Below are positions 16,701 to 24,239 of a DNA stretch of 64,000 nt, in pieces. A program made the position numbers and the translations under genes. Position 1 is the stretch's first letter; each line of letters opens with the position of its first letter. Origin of the DNA: Planctomycetaceae bacterium. Lineage in GTDB: Bacteria; Planctomycetota; Planctomycetia; Planctomycetales; Planctomycetaceae. The notes beneath the pieces were generated by a model. It did no database searches and was not told the origin of the DNA. It saw only the letters and a list, made by a program, of their open reading frames with translations. The stretch is from assembly GCA_021732975.1 (NCBI GenBank), contig JAKFWC010000012.1, positions 1 through 64,000 on the forward strand, in the 5' to 3' direction.

Positions 16701-17609
16701 GGAATGCGGCGCGAGCAGGTTCGCACCACGGTCATTCGACAGGCCGATCCCGGCAATCGTCGCGGCGATACGGTTACCATCGCGGAGCGCGTCGCTCAAT
16801 CGTTTCAGGACGAAGACCCCGGCCCCTTCGCCGACAACGAGGCCATCCGCAGCAGCAGACAACGGCGCGCAGCGGCCGTGCTTCGTCAACGCCTGCAATT
16901 GTGCGAAACCCATCTGTGTATATTGGCAATCGGGCCGCGACAGCCCGCCGGCAAGCATCACATCGGCACGCCCCGCCCGCAGTTCATCACACGCCAATTT
17001 CAGCGCATACAGTGATGACGCACACGCGGCATCCAAGGTGAAAGCGGTCCCGCGGAGTCCCAACGCCCCGGCAATTAGTGCCGCCGGTAACCCCGCTGCC
17101 GACCAGTTGCGGCGGTCCCATTTTGATCGTTGCCATTGCGGAGCACGGTCGCCGAGCAACTTCGTGGCGAAATCCTGGACGAGGGCATCGCGCGCGAGAG
17201 CCGATGTCGATTCCGTCGGCAACACGATGTGCCCGAGAATCACCCCGGCACGTGCTGGATCAATCTGCGACGAACCCGCGGACATCCACGCCTGATGGGC
17301 GGCTTTCAACCCAATCCGGAACAACGGATCGAATCGTTCCAGCCGTGAACCGATTTCCGGATGCGGCAACACCGCAGGATCGAAGACGACCGCGGCGTCA
17401 TCGAGTGGGCAACACCATGTCGAATAAACCCGATCGGGTTGCGGTCCTCCGACGGCGAGCGCCCGCTCCGGCTTGAGAAACCAGCGGTTGGGAGACGCGG
17501 TGCGGCCGGAGTCGACCCCGGCCGCAATGTTGTTCCAGAAGCCGTCTAAGTCGTGTGCGCCGGGAAACACGCCTCCCATGCCCACAATGGCAATACGTTC
17601 GGTCGACAT
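10698..17609 (-). CDS. PUFA-synthase-like megasynthase: KS, CLF, AT and four hotdog domains
   Basis: A 2,303-aa protein with start at 17609 (MSTERIAIVGMGGVFPG). Domain order: ketosynthase with catalytic Cys196 (DAACAS), HATGTPVGD and SNVGH; a second ketosynthase-like domain in which Glu660 (SSDETSG) replaces the Cys, as in chain-length factors; acyltransferase with Ser1036 (GYSLGES); then four FabA-like hotdog folds. Hotdogs 2 and 4 keep HF..D.V.PG (His1774, His2182), while 1 and 3 lack it, as in paired DH domains of PfaC. No ACP (no phosphopantetheine DSL motif), ketoreductase or enoyl reductase is visible. It resembles PfaB plus PfaC fused. About eight palindromic repeat arms are inserted in frame in linkers. 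It is followed by oleA, so its product may feed head-to-head condensation. Confidence 0.9.
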   Translation of the reverse strand: MSTERIAIVGMGGVFPGAHDLDGFWNNIAAGVDSGRTASPNRWFLKPERALAVGGPQPDRVYSTWCCPLDDAAVVFDPAVLPHPEIGSRLERFDPLFRIGLKAAHQAWMSAGSSQIDPARAGVILGHIVLPTESTSALARDALVQDFATKLLGDRAPQWQRSKWDRRNWSAAGLPAALIAGALGLRGTAFTLDAACASSLYALKLACDELRAGRADVMLAGGLSRPDCQYTQMGFAQLQALTKHGRCAPLSAAADGLVVGEGAGVFVLKRLSDALRDGNRIAATIAGIGLSNDRGANLLAPHSEGQLRAMQAAYQQAGWRPGDVDLIECHATGTPVGDAVELDSLHTLWREEIGQPHRCVLGSVKSNVGHLLTGAGGASLMKMLWAMQEGTLPPTANFDKPAPALNRPDSPFQVLAKSQPWERRDNHTPRRAAINAFGFGGINAHVLLEEADGLGLRAKGQRNTQDRHVSSPSPSPVPQPLALSPQPPVAIVGVAARCGSLTDIHDIAARFFGYGAIARTDIPEVAMPVGAFRIPPLELEEMLPQQQLMLQVAAAALDDAGCDRELGNRTGVFVGINLDPNTTNFHGRWSLEEFAPEWAAKLEWTLSPDEMAAWVQRLRDVFGPPLTANRVMGNLGGIVASRLAREFDVGGPSFTLSSDETSGLQALQVAMRALQQGELDRALVGAVDFQSDVRLSRESRDKSQEPEKSAGDAAVAFILKRHSDAVRDGDRIYALVTDVISSCGEGKAPAEPRSLAKTSNAIEADIGHCGAANGLLACLKSTLSLHHRVIPPTTSGDPHGAQVWLHDRTDGPRTSAPAITAADGTSVAVILQEAAAANQTVPLPAGLFVFDGNTLEEILAAIEQCRPLLTDDIALHHAAQRWFHQRRPDSQRKLAAVIIAGSSQEWHAAAEELRATLTTLPFRPPATDHRPPVFFTPNPLGPTGCVAFVFPGSGNHFLGMGKELLAAFPQVLQQQDSENERLASQFQPDLIWNGASTDAIGRDHKAMIFGQVALGTAVCDWLALFGVRPSVAIGYSLGESAALFGLRAWTDRDEMLRRMEASSLFGSDLVKPFDAARQVWQIPPSEEVPWLSGVVDRSAEQVRAALPRRTRVYLLIINTPTQCVIGGDRDEVEALVRDLDATFVPFPAPSTVHCELLQPVSKAYVALHQMPTAPPHGINFYSAATGQSYALNEQSAAEAIHAQARHTVDFPQVIERTYADGVRLFVEIGPGASCTRMIDDILSDRPHWVRPVVPATADPATHALRVLGELITHRVPVDLSVLYGTDSVSASRQLRSRRDADSLRCVITKTTLPDWPVAPLAHRPEMSSVTTPTVVMPAPLLVRSKESVPVPLRAPTVSRSTQNDPAPAQWNPAAAFYQECEAPAEPRALPHAVTISGSAGASSSPVEASAVTSTVTLLDQWMTERIAAHEAFLRFSTEAQRLAAQFVTEGGPLTEFARDAKPQAEVVDIPTFSPPVTSALIRPIEPPRSLTYDQCMDFAIGKIGNVLGEKFAAIDAFPTRVRLPDVPLMLVDRILDIEGEPLSMTHGRVVTEHDIHADDWYLDCGKIPTCLAVESGQADLFLSGWLGIDFITRGLAMYRLLDAVVTFHDALPGAGKTIHYDIKINRFFQQGDTYLFRFEFDATVDGKPLLTMRDGIAGFFTMAELAAGQGIVHTALDKQPRPGKRPENWADPVPMVVESYNDEQLTALRHGDLAACFGPVFAGLPLRQPMTLPSGRLNLVHRVLELDPSGGKFGMGKIRAEADIHPDDWFLTCHFCDDQVMPGTLMYECCLHTLRIFLLRMGWIGEVGQIAYEPVPGVKSRLKCRGQVLATTKKVWYEVTLKEIGEGLGLRAEGLGTDEDDTSLYCIADALMYADGKAIVEITDMSVRLTGLKRADVDALWNGERLNSSPSLSPQPLALSQRRPALFDTDRITAFAIGKPSEAFGDRYKIFDSERTIARLPGTPFQFLDRIVSIENCEPWKLVAGGVIEAEYDVPLDAWYFAANRQRAMPFAVLLETALQPCGWLAGYLGSALTSDSDLSFRNLGGTATQYEEVYPDSGTLTTTVKMTAVSQSAGMIIQHYTFDLRCNGRPVYVGKTYFGFFSKAALENQVGIRDAAVYQPTEEERQRGESFPLPTEPPFPDDQFRMVKQVDLFVLDGGPHGLGYIRGSVNVDPELWFFKAHFYQDPVWPGSLGLESFLQLLKVYVARRWRSGLGLRAKGLGTEMSPTSFSSLSFSPKPLALSHSHEWIYRGQVIPRDKTVTVDVVVTAVDDERRVATASGFLTVDGRVIYQMKDFRLGMLRE
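10876..10977 (-). repeat. Palindromic repeat family A, complete copy 1, in frame in the megasynthase
   Basis: Outer arms GAGTGGC (10876-10882) and GCCACTC (10971-10977) enclose tandem CTAAGGG/CCCTAAG-type units. The coding strand gives GLGLRAKGLG, a spacer, then SFSPKPLALS. It sits in the last hotdog region before the sequence EWIYRGQVI. Confidence 0.9.
11848..11895 (-). repeat. Repeat family A arm, in frame in the megasynthase
   Basis: Contains GCTAAGAGCTAAGGGCTGAG and encodes SPSLSPQPLALSQ on the coding strand, in the same frame as the other copies. It lies between hotdog domains 2 and 3. Confidence 0.85.
12035..12077 (-). repeat. Repeat family A arm, in frame in the megasynthase
   Basis: Contains CAGCCCTTAGCCCTAAGCCC and encodes EGLGLRAEGLGT. 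It is the reverse-complement partner type of 11848-11895; about 140 bases of normal hotdog coding sequence lie between the two arms. Confidence 0.85.
13217..13233 (-). repeat. Repeat family D, short copy 3, in frame in the megasynthase
   Basis: Seventeen bases, CCGCTTGCGGTTTCGCG, identical to the start of the copies at 4423 and 6038. It encodes AKPQA (context RDAKPQAEVV) in the linker between the AT and the first hotdog domain. Confidence 0.75.
13393..13479 (-). repeat. Palindromic repeat family E, complete copy, in frame in the megasynthase
   Basis: Arms with ACGAAGCCCCCGCTGAGCCG (13404-13421 region) and CGCGGCTCGGCGGGAGCCTC (13450-13469) are imperfect reverse complements. The coding strand gives QECEAPAEPRA, a spacer, then SGSAGASSSPVEAS. 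It lies in the linker after the AT domain. Confidence 0.85.
13706..13747 (-). repeat. Perfect hairpin (family F) inside the megasynthase gene
   Basis: Fifteen-base arms TGTCAGCATCCCGGC (13706-13720) and GCCGGGATGCTGACA (13733-13747) are perfect reverse complements with a 12-base loop. It is in frame and encodes SVSASRQLRSRRDADS just after the AT domain. Confidence 0.9.
15352..15382 (-). repeat. Repeat family E arm, in frame in the megasynthase
   Basis: CGCGGCTCGGCGGGAGCCT is shared exactly with 13450-13468. It encodes GKAPAEPRS in the chain-length-factor-like domain. Confidence 0.85.
15493..15524 (-). repeat. Tandem GACTCT-type simple repeat (family G) in the megasynthase
   Basis: Short units of CTCTTGACTCTTGTCTCTCG followed by ACTCTCGACTC encode the charged linker RLSRESRDKSQEPEK in the second ketosynthase-like domain. 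It is low in complexity and unlike its surroundings. Confidence 0.6.
16149..16252 (-). repeat. Palindromic repeat family A, complete copy, between KS and CLF
   Basis: The left arm has GCTGAGGGCTAAGAGCTAAG and the right arm has GTCCCTTAGCCCTTAGCCCT. The coding strand gives GLGLRAKGQR, a Ser/Pro-rich spacer, then VPQPLALSPQPP, which forms the linker between the two ketosynthase-like domains. Confidence 0.9.
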
Positions 17610-17744
17610 CAATCGGTAGGCTTCGGAATAACATCGGGATGAATCGATCAAGTCTCCCGATCTTATCCGACCGCACCGGCCGTCGCGAACGAATGTACTG
17701 ATAAATGTTCAGGTCCGGGCTGAAGGCAAGCACGTTTGGATCGG

Positions 17745-17784
17745 CAAACGAAACGACCCCGATGGAATGGTCCACCGGGGTCGT
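17745..17784 (-). terminator. Hairpin with T-tract between the small acidic gene and the megasynthase
   Basis: On the minus strand ACGACCCCG (17784-17776) pairs with CGGGGTCGT (17761-17753), followed by TTCGTTTG. It lies after the stop of the 17811-17996 gene and before the megasynthase start, so it is either a terminator or an attenuator. Confidence 0.65.
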
Positions 17785-17810
17785 GTCAGGGAAAGTGAGC
17801 AGCGCTGAGA

Positions 17811-17996
17811 CTACGCCGCCATGCTGTCCGTGCCTTCTTCGTCGTCATAGACGAGGTAGTACACGTTCGTGGAGCATTCTTCGAGGAACGCTTTGATGGT
17901 TTCGCTGTTCGTGGTCGCCATCAACTCTTCAATCGCGGCGACGACTCGATCGACTTCTTCGCTGTTGATTTCTTCGTATTCAATCTCGTCGGACAC
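17811..17996 (-). CDS. Small acidic protein upstream of the megasynthase (61 aa)
   Basis: A GTG start at 17996 is preceded by AGGAGG with 5-base spacing, which fixes the start. The product is strongly acidic (DEIEYEEINSEEVDRVV...YDDEEGTD) and predicted helical. Its size and charge recall an acyl carrier protein, but there is no DSL serine motif for phosphopantetheine, so I do not call it an ACP. It lies about 200 bases upstream of the megasynthase on the same strand, with a terminator-like hairpin between. The function is unknown; a partner protein is possible. Confidence 0.75.
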   Translation of the reverse strand: MSDEIEYEEINSEEVDRVVAAIEELMATTNSETIKAFLEECSTNVYYLVYDDEEGTDSMAA

Positions 17997-18183
17997 AATG
18001 GCCTCCTGCGGGTTGGGGTCCGGAATTTCCTTCAGAAGCAGAGAGGAATATCGGCTGCCAACCTGTCTCGCGCGTAGCTCCGACGACGCAAGATCGCGTC
18101 GTGACGGCGATGTGTCCGGTACCAACGGCATCAACCGCAAAGTTTTCCTGATGAAACTTCCCAGGGAAGGCATTCCCCGGGCG

Positions 18184-18357
18184 TCACTTCTTCTTGGCCG
18201 CTTTCTTCTTCGCGGACTTTTTGCTGGCGGGTTTCTTCGTGGCAGACTTCTCCGCCGACGCCGACTTTGCAGCCGGCTTTTTCTTCCCGCCAAAAATGTT
18301 GTCCCAGCCGCCGGAAAACTTGATGTTCGACCCGGTATGAACTGTGTAACCCGTCAT
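18184..18357 (-). CDS. Lys/Ala-rich basic small protein (57 aa)
   Basis: Starts MTGYTVHTGSNIKFSGGWDN at an ATG at 18357. The second half is a Lys/Ala/Ser tail with many KKPA and KSAKKK units, like histone H1-type tails. The N-terminal part with the WDNIFGGKKK pattern is, from memory, a recurrent planctomycete small protein, sometimes carrying misleading database names. Nucleic-acid or polyanion binding is plausible from the charge alone. It is divergent from the SGNH gene at 18522. Its closeness to the lipid cluster may be incidental. Confidence 0.75.
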   Translation of the reverse strand: MTGYTVHTGSNIKFSGGWDNIFGGKKKPAAKSASAEKSATKKPASKKSAKKKAAKKK

Positions 18358-18439
18358 GGACCTAACGCTCCCGCATGAACGACTTCGGCGGCCTCAACTC
18401 CGGCCACCCCGTGCATTGTAACACCGTGGTGGACATTTT

Positions 18440-18472
18440 CGTGTGCCACGGCCGTGTCGACCGTGGCACACG
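18440..18472. repeat. Perfect hairpin (family O) in the leader of the SGNH gene
   Basis: Twelve-base arms CGTGTGCCACGG (18440-18451) and CCGTGGCACACG (18461-18472). It lies 50 bases before the ATG at 18522 and is a typical planctomycete-style GTGCCAC repeat. Confidence 0.85.
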
Positions 18473-18521
18473 AGAGTCAGTGCAGTTGAAACGCACGGCG
18501 AGACATTGCACCATACCGGGC

Positions 18522-19820
18522 ATGAAACACCTGCCCCCCTGCACCGCCGCATTGTTGTTCGCTTCCCTCCTCGTGACGAGTCCGTGGGACCAAGTGGCAA
18601 TTGCGGCTGATGTGCCGCACCTGCAAATTCCCGCGAACGATGACGGTCTTCCCGGCGCGGGACCGATTCGTCGTTACGACTGGTTCCGCAATCTGTGGAC
18701 ACAGAAGCGAACCGCGTGGTCGAAGGCCGTCGAGAAAGATCAGGGTGCGCTCGCCTTCCTTGGTGATTCGATCACACAGGGTTGGAACGACGATTTCCAA
18801 GGCCGCTTCCCCGGCGTGAAACTTGCCAACCGCGGTATCAGCGGCGACACCACCCGCGGCATGCTGCTGCGGTTGAAAGACGACGTTCTGTCCCTCAAGC
18901 CGCGCGGCGTGGTCCTGTTGATGGGCACGAACGATCTCGAAGAAGGAGCCGAGCCGGAAACGATCGCGAGCAACTTCAAGCTCATCATCGAAGCGTTAAA
19001 GAAGCACGATCCGAAGATGCCGATCGTCGTCTGCCAGGTTTTCCCCAGTTCCGAAACGAAAAAACGCCCGGCGGCAAAGATCAAGGCAATCAACGATCTC
19101 TACTTCGCGGCGGTGAAGGGTGACCCGCAGGTAACGTTCCTCGAAACGTGGACGCTCTTCGCCGATGAAAAGGGAGATGCCAAATCGGCAGAGTTCCCGG
19201 ACCTGCTCCATCCCAACAGCACCGGTTATGCCAAGTGGGCGGCGGCACTGAAGCCGATTTTCGCCACGCTCGATTTCATGGAAACGACTGATGATGATTT
19301 CCAACCGGAGCCGGGCTTTGTGAGCCTGTTCAATGGCCACGACCTCACCGGCTGGGGCTTCCGCATCCAGAAAACACTGGAAAAGACCGCGACCTTTGAC
19401 GGTAAACCACAAAGTGACGACAGCCGATACGTCGCCAAGCACGGACGGATCATCGTCACCACGCCGCCCGAAGGCCGCCGTGTGCAACAGATGTGGACGA
19501 CGAAAGAGTTCGGCAAGGACTTCGTGCTGAAACTCGAATTCCGCGCGACGCCGAACGCCGACAGCGGCGTCTTTATCCGGGCTCCACAACTCCAGTGCCG
19601 CGATTATCCGCTCGCCGGGCCGTACAAGATGCTTGAGAAGTACAAAGCACAGGATTGGAACGAACTGGTCATCACAGTGAAGGACAACGTCGCCCACTGT
19701 ACCTGCAACGGCGAAGTCCTCGAAGCCGCGATGAAGCTGCCCGAATCCGGCCCCATCGGCCTCGAAGGGGACCGCGGTCAGATGGAATACCGCCGGATTC
19801 GGTTGATGGAAACGCCCTAA
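18522..19820 (+). CDS. Secreted SGNH/GDSL hydrolase fused to a DUF1080 domain
   Basis: The start ATG at 18522 gives a signal peptide (MKHLPPCTAALLFASLLVTS). The N-terminal half is an SGNH hydrolase: block I GDSITQGW, NRGISGDTT, block III MGTNDLEEG and a catalytic HPNSTGYAKW near the domain end. The C-terminal half is a DUF1080 (3-keto-disaccharide hydrolase, concanavalin-like) domain, from FVSLFNGHDLTGWGF to the end. This suggests removal of esters from, and binding or cleavage of, extracellular carbohydrate. The upstream frame as far as 18375 passes through the hairpin repeat and looks non-coding. It is monocistronic; a hairpin repeat lies downstream. Confidence 0.88.
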   Translation: MKHLPPCTAALLFASLLVTSPWDQVAIAADVPHLQIPANDDGLPGAGPIRRYDWFRNLWTQKRTAWSKAVEKDQGALAFLGDSITQGWNDDFQGRFPGVKLANRGISGDTTRGMLLRLKDDVLSLKPRGVVLLMGTNDLEEGAEPETIASNFKLIIEALKKHDPKMPIVVCQVFPSSETKKRPAAKIKAINDLYFAAVKGDPQVTFLETWTLFADEKGDAKSAEFPDLLHPNSTGYAKWAAALKPIFATLDFMETTDDDFQPEPGFVSLFNGHDLTGWGFRIQKTLEKTATFDGKPQSDDSRYVAKHGRIIVTTPPEGRRVQQMWTTKEFGKDFVLKLEFRATPNADSGVFIRAPQLQCRDYPLAGPYKMLEKYKAQDWNELVITVKDNVAHCTCNGEVLEAAMKLPESGPIGLEGDRGQMEYRRIRLMETP

Positions 19821-19873
19821 CGCTTGCCGCTTTGCGGGATGTCACCAGCGTCGCTCTGGTGAGGTTCTCTGAA

Positions 19874-19902
19874 CTCGTTCCCAAGCTCCGCTTGGGAACG
19901 AG
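19874..19902. repeat. Perfect hairpin (family N) between convergent genes
   Basis: CTCGTTCCCAAGC and GCTTGGGAACGAG are perfect 13-base arms with a 3-base loop (TCC). This short palindrome is of a kind I recall as dispersed in several bacterial genomes. Here it may end both the SGNH gene and der. Confidence 0.85.
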
Positions 19903-19923
19903 GCAACGAGCAGGCGCGTACGC

Positions 19924-21360
19924 TTACGCGTCTTCCCACTCCGTCTCCGGCACTTCGGCTTCGGCAGCGTCGAGGGCTTCCAACTCGGCAGCGTATTTGG
20001 CGTCATCCTTCGCGGCTTGCACCGGCGACTTGTCGTCGCGCGAACGGAAGTAGATTTTCAGCGGAACTTCCTTGAACGGCAGCTCTTCGCGCAGGACGCC
20101 GATCAGGTACCGCTTCCAGCTTTCGTCGAAGAGTTCCGCATCGTTGACCTTGAAGACCAGCGTCGGTGGTTCGACAGCGACCTGCGTCACGAACAGAATC
20201 CGCGGCGTCCGATTCTTCCGCATCGGCGGCGGCCACTTCTTCACCGCGGCCCGCACCTGCCGGTTGAGCTCGCCGGTCCCAATCCGCAGCCGCGATTGCT
20301 TATAAATCGACTGGGCCAGATTAATCAGTTTTTTGATGTTCTTGCCGGTGATTGCAGTGATGACGGCCGTTGGGACGTGTCGCATGTCGGCGAACGTCTT
20401 GAAGACGTACTCGGCCCACTCGCCCGGTTCCATGCCGACAGCAAGATCCCACTTGTTGCCGACGAAGATGCACGCTTTGCACTCGTCGAGAATCTCGGAG
20501 ACCAGTTGCTTGTCGACGCGGGAGATTTTTTGGGAACAGTCGAAGAACATCATCACCACACTCGCGCGGCGGATGCTGCGCTTAGCCCGGGCGAGACCGT
20601 ACCACTCGACATCGTTGGCGAGGCTTTTCCGTTTCCGTACGCCGGGGGTGTCGATGGCGATGAACGACTTGCCGTCGAGTTCAAACCGCACGTCGACCGA
20701 ATCCCGCGTGGTGCCGGGAATCTCGCTGACGATCATCCGCTCGGTTTCGGCGAGCTGATTGATGAACGTGCTCTTGCCGACGTTCCGCCGACCGACGATA
20801 GCCAGCTTCAATTCCGGCTCGGCGTCCATCCGATCGCCGAGATCGCTTTCGTTCTCTTCGGCTTCGGGCAGGTGCTTGATGATGGCATCGAGCAACTGGT
20901 TCTGATTCCGGCCGCCGATCACGCTGGTGGTGATCAGCTCACCCTCGTACAGCGCATGAAACTCGGCGACTTCCTTGTCGAGTTTCGGCGAATCGCACTT
21001 GTTGACAACGAGCACCTTCGGCTTGTCAATCCGTCGCAATCGCTGGCTGACAGTGCGATCCAACGGCGTGATGCCGGACGGGCCTTCCACAACGAAGAGA
21101 ATCACGTCCGCTTCATCGATGCCGATCTGAATCTGGTGGTTGATTTCCTCTTCGAGTTCGTCCTTGTCAACGATCCCAATCCCGCCGGTGTCGACGAGTT
21201 CAAAGTACCGGCCTTCGTGATGCATCAGGTACGTGACGCGGTCGCGCGTGACACCGGCCATCGGGTCGACGATGGAGACCCGCTTGTGAGCGAGCCAATT
21301 CATGAGTGAGCTTTTGCCGACATTCGGCCGGCCCACAATCGCCACTTTCGGAACGGACAT
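19924..21360 (-). CDS. der: GTPase Der (EngA), ribosome assembly
   Basis: Two tandem GTPase domains: the first with GRPNVGKSS, DPMAGVTRD, DTGGIG and NKCD, the second with GRRNVGKST, PGTTRDS, DTPGV and NKWD. A C-terminal KH-like domain follows. At 478 aa it is a normal length for Der, which matures the 50S ribosomal subunit. The start ATG at 21360 (MSVPKVAIVGRPNVGKSS) is set by the family; the open frame upstream is non-coding. An acidic tail (EAEVPETEWEDA) extends beyond the KH domain. Confidence 0.96.
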   Translation of the reverse strand: MSVPKVAIVGRPNVGKSSLMNWLAHKRVSIVDPMAGVTRDRVTYLMHHEGRYFELVDTGGIGIVDKDELEEEINHQIQIGIDEADVILFVVEGPSGITPLDRTVSQRLRRIDKPKVLVVNKCDSPKLDKEVAEFHALYEGELITTSVIGGRNQNQLLDAIIKHLPEAEENESDLGDRMDAEPELKLAIVGRRNVGKSTFINQLAETERMIVSEIPGTTRDSVDVRFELDGKSFIAIDTPGVRKRKSLANDVEWYGLARAKRSIRRASVVMMFFDCSQKISRVDKQLVSEILDECKACIFVGNKWDLAVGMEPGEWAEYVFKTFADMRHVPTAVITAITGKNIKKLINLAQSIYKQSRLRIGTGELNRQVRAAVKKWPPPMRKNRTPRILFVTQVAVEPPTLVFKVNDAELFDESWKRYLIGVLREELPFKEVPLKIYFRSRDDKSPVQAAKDDAKYAAELEALDAAEAEVPETEWEDA

Positions 21361-21581
21361 CGCACACGCACTCGCATCAAAGAACCAAGTCGGACCAAGT
21401 AGTATAGCAGATTTGGTCACTTCTGTTGAGTCGCAGAAAAAGAATCGGCCATTGCTTGCGCTTTGCGGAATCCCGCAGTCGGCAATCAATCCCCCGCCGC
21501 TGTCCGCTTGATTCCCACCATTCGGTACGGGACACTGCTCGTCCTGGATTCATAACGTGTTCCTTGTCGCGGGAACTGCCG

Positions 21582-22865
<1,284 letters not shown>

Positions 22866-22879
22866 TCGTGTAGCGCGCC

Positions 22880-22911
22880 AGCGCCCGGTTCATTACGAGG
22901 AACCGGGCGCT
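22880..22911. terminator. Bidirectional hairpin between convergent genes
   Basis: Perfect 12-base arms AGCGCCCGGTTC (22880-22891) and GAACCGGGCGCT (22900-22911). It sits between the UxaC-like and DAHP synthase stop codons. There is no strong T-run, so it is a terminator or a repeat. Confidence 0.7.
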
Positions 22912-22924
22912 TCCGGCTGGTGAA

Positions 22925-24001
22925 TTACGCTATGACTTGGGCTGTTGCCGACGCCATCGCCAGCTGCTCGTGAGCAGCGCGAATCAGCGACTCGGTTTCA
23001 TCCCAGCCAATGCAGCCATCGGTGATCGAAATTCCATACCGAAGTTGCTTTCGATCCGGCGGCAGCGGTTGGTTCCCTGGGTTGAGATTGCTTTCGAGCA
23101 TCAGCCCGACGAGGTTATCATTGCCGTCGAGTCGCTGCTGGATGCCCGAATTCCACGCGATCGCCTGCTTCGTGTAGTCCTTGTTTGAGTTGGCGTGGCT
23201 GCAGTCGACCACCAGCCGCGGCGACAGCTTCGCAGCGCTCAGTTTCTCCGCCGCTTCAGCCAGACTCGACGCATCATAATTGGGACCGTTACGCCCGCCG
23301 CGCAGCACGAGGAAGCCCCACGGGTTCCCCTTGGTATTCACAATGCACGTCTTCCCATCAGCGTCGATGCCCAGAAAACTGTGTTGATGTCGGGCGGCGA
23401 GCATGGCATCCAGCGCGACCTGCAGGCTGCCGTCGGTCCCGTTCTTGTACCCAACGGGCATCGACAACCCGCTGGCCATCTGCCGGTGCGTGGGGGATTC
23501 CGTCGTCCGGGCGCCGATGGACGCGACCGTCAACAGATCGGCGATGTACTGGGGTGTGATGGGTTCGAGCAACTCCGTCGCCGTGGGCAGGCCCATCGTC
23601 GCGATCTCGAGCAAAATCCGTCGGGCGACGCGCAGCCCCGTCGAAATGTCGAACGAATCGTCGAGATGCGGGTCGTTGATGAGTCCCTTCCACCCGACGG
23701 TCGTCCGCGGTTTCTCAAAATAAACCCGCATAATCAGCACAATCTGGTCGGCCACATCATCGGCCAGTTGTTTCAGCCGGGCTGCATATTCCAAGGCGGC
23801 GGTGTGATCGTGAATGGAACACGGCCCGACAACCGCCATCAGGCGGCGATCTTCCCCGGAGAGAATGCGTTTGACGGTTTCGCGGGAATCGAGAATCGTC
23901 CGGACGGCGGTGTCGGAGATTTCTTCCTCAATTTTGAGATACCGCGGAGCGATGAGGGGGGTCGTGTCGCGGACGTTCACATCGTGCAAGGGTCGCATCA
24001 T
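22925..24001 (-). CDS. aroG: 3-deoxy-7-phosphoheptulonate synthase, AroG type
   Basis: Class I DAHP synthase condenses PEP with erythrose 4-phosphate at the entry to aromatic amino acid synthesis. Visible family blocks: VVGPCSIHDHTAALEYA, MRVYFEKPRTTVGWKG, IGARTTESPTHRQMASG, GYKNGTDGS, VDCSHANSNKD and SITDGCIGWDE. I start at the ATG at 24001 (MMRPLHDVNV), which matches the AroG N-terminus; 24073 is a longer option with a purine-rich upstream stretch. The protein is about 358 aa. It is the feedback-inhibited AroF/G/H type by sequence; which amino acid inhibits it cannot be read here. Confidence 0.95.
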   Translation of the reverse strand: MMRPLHDVNVRDTTPLIAPRYLKIEEEISDTAVRTILDSRETVKRILSGEDRRLMAVVGPCSIHDHTAALEYAARLKQLADDVADQIVLIMRVYFEKPRTTVGWKGLINDPHLDDSFDISTGLRVARRILLEIATMGLPTATELLEPITPQYIADLLTVASIGARTTESPTHRQMASGLSMPVGYKNGTDGSLQVALDAMLAARHQHSFLGIDADGKTCIVNTKGNPWGFLVLRGGRNGPNYDASSLAEAAEKLSAAKLSPRLVVDCSHANSNKDYTKQAIAWNSGIQQRLDGNDNLVGLMLESNLNPGNQPLPPDRKQLRYGISITDGCIGWDETESLIRAAHEQLAMASATAQVIA

Positions 24002-24239
24002 CGGTAAGTCTTTGGTGGCGTTGCTCTGAAAAAAGCCGACGCGTCGCTCGTCACAGGAAAGAAAACTGGCCATTCGCGGCTCTTCTTGCAGTATAGACAG
24101 CCGGGGAAGCTCCCGCCATCGGGGCGACAGCGCAGTCGGTCCCACCGCGAGTTAAAATCCGGACACGCCGTGACGCCATCAGGTTCTCGTGAACCGGATT
24201 GTGCCCCCGACAGAATTCTTGAACTGAGATGACAATACG

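Noticed and set aside
17811..17996. Small acidic protein as an acyl carrier protein
   Set aside because: Size and charge fit, but there is no Ser in a DSL-type motif, so the assignment cannot be supported.
20017..21309. 430-codon plus-strand frame opposite der
   Set aside because: It is antisense to all the GTPase motifs of Der and has no family features; high-GC codon bias keeps the opposite frame open.
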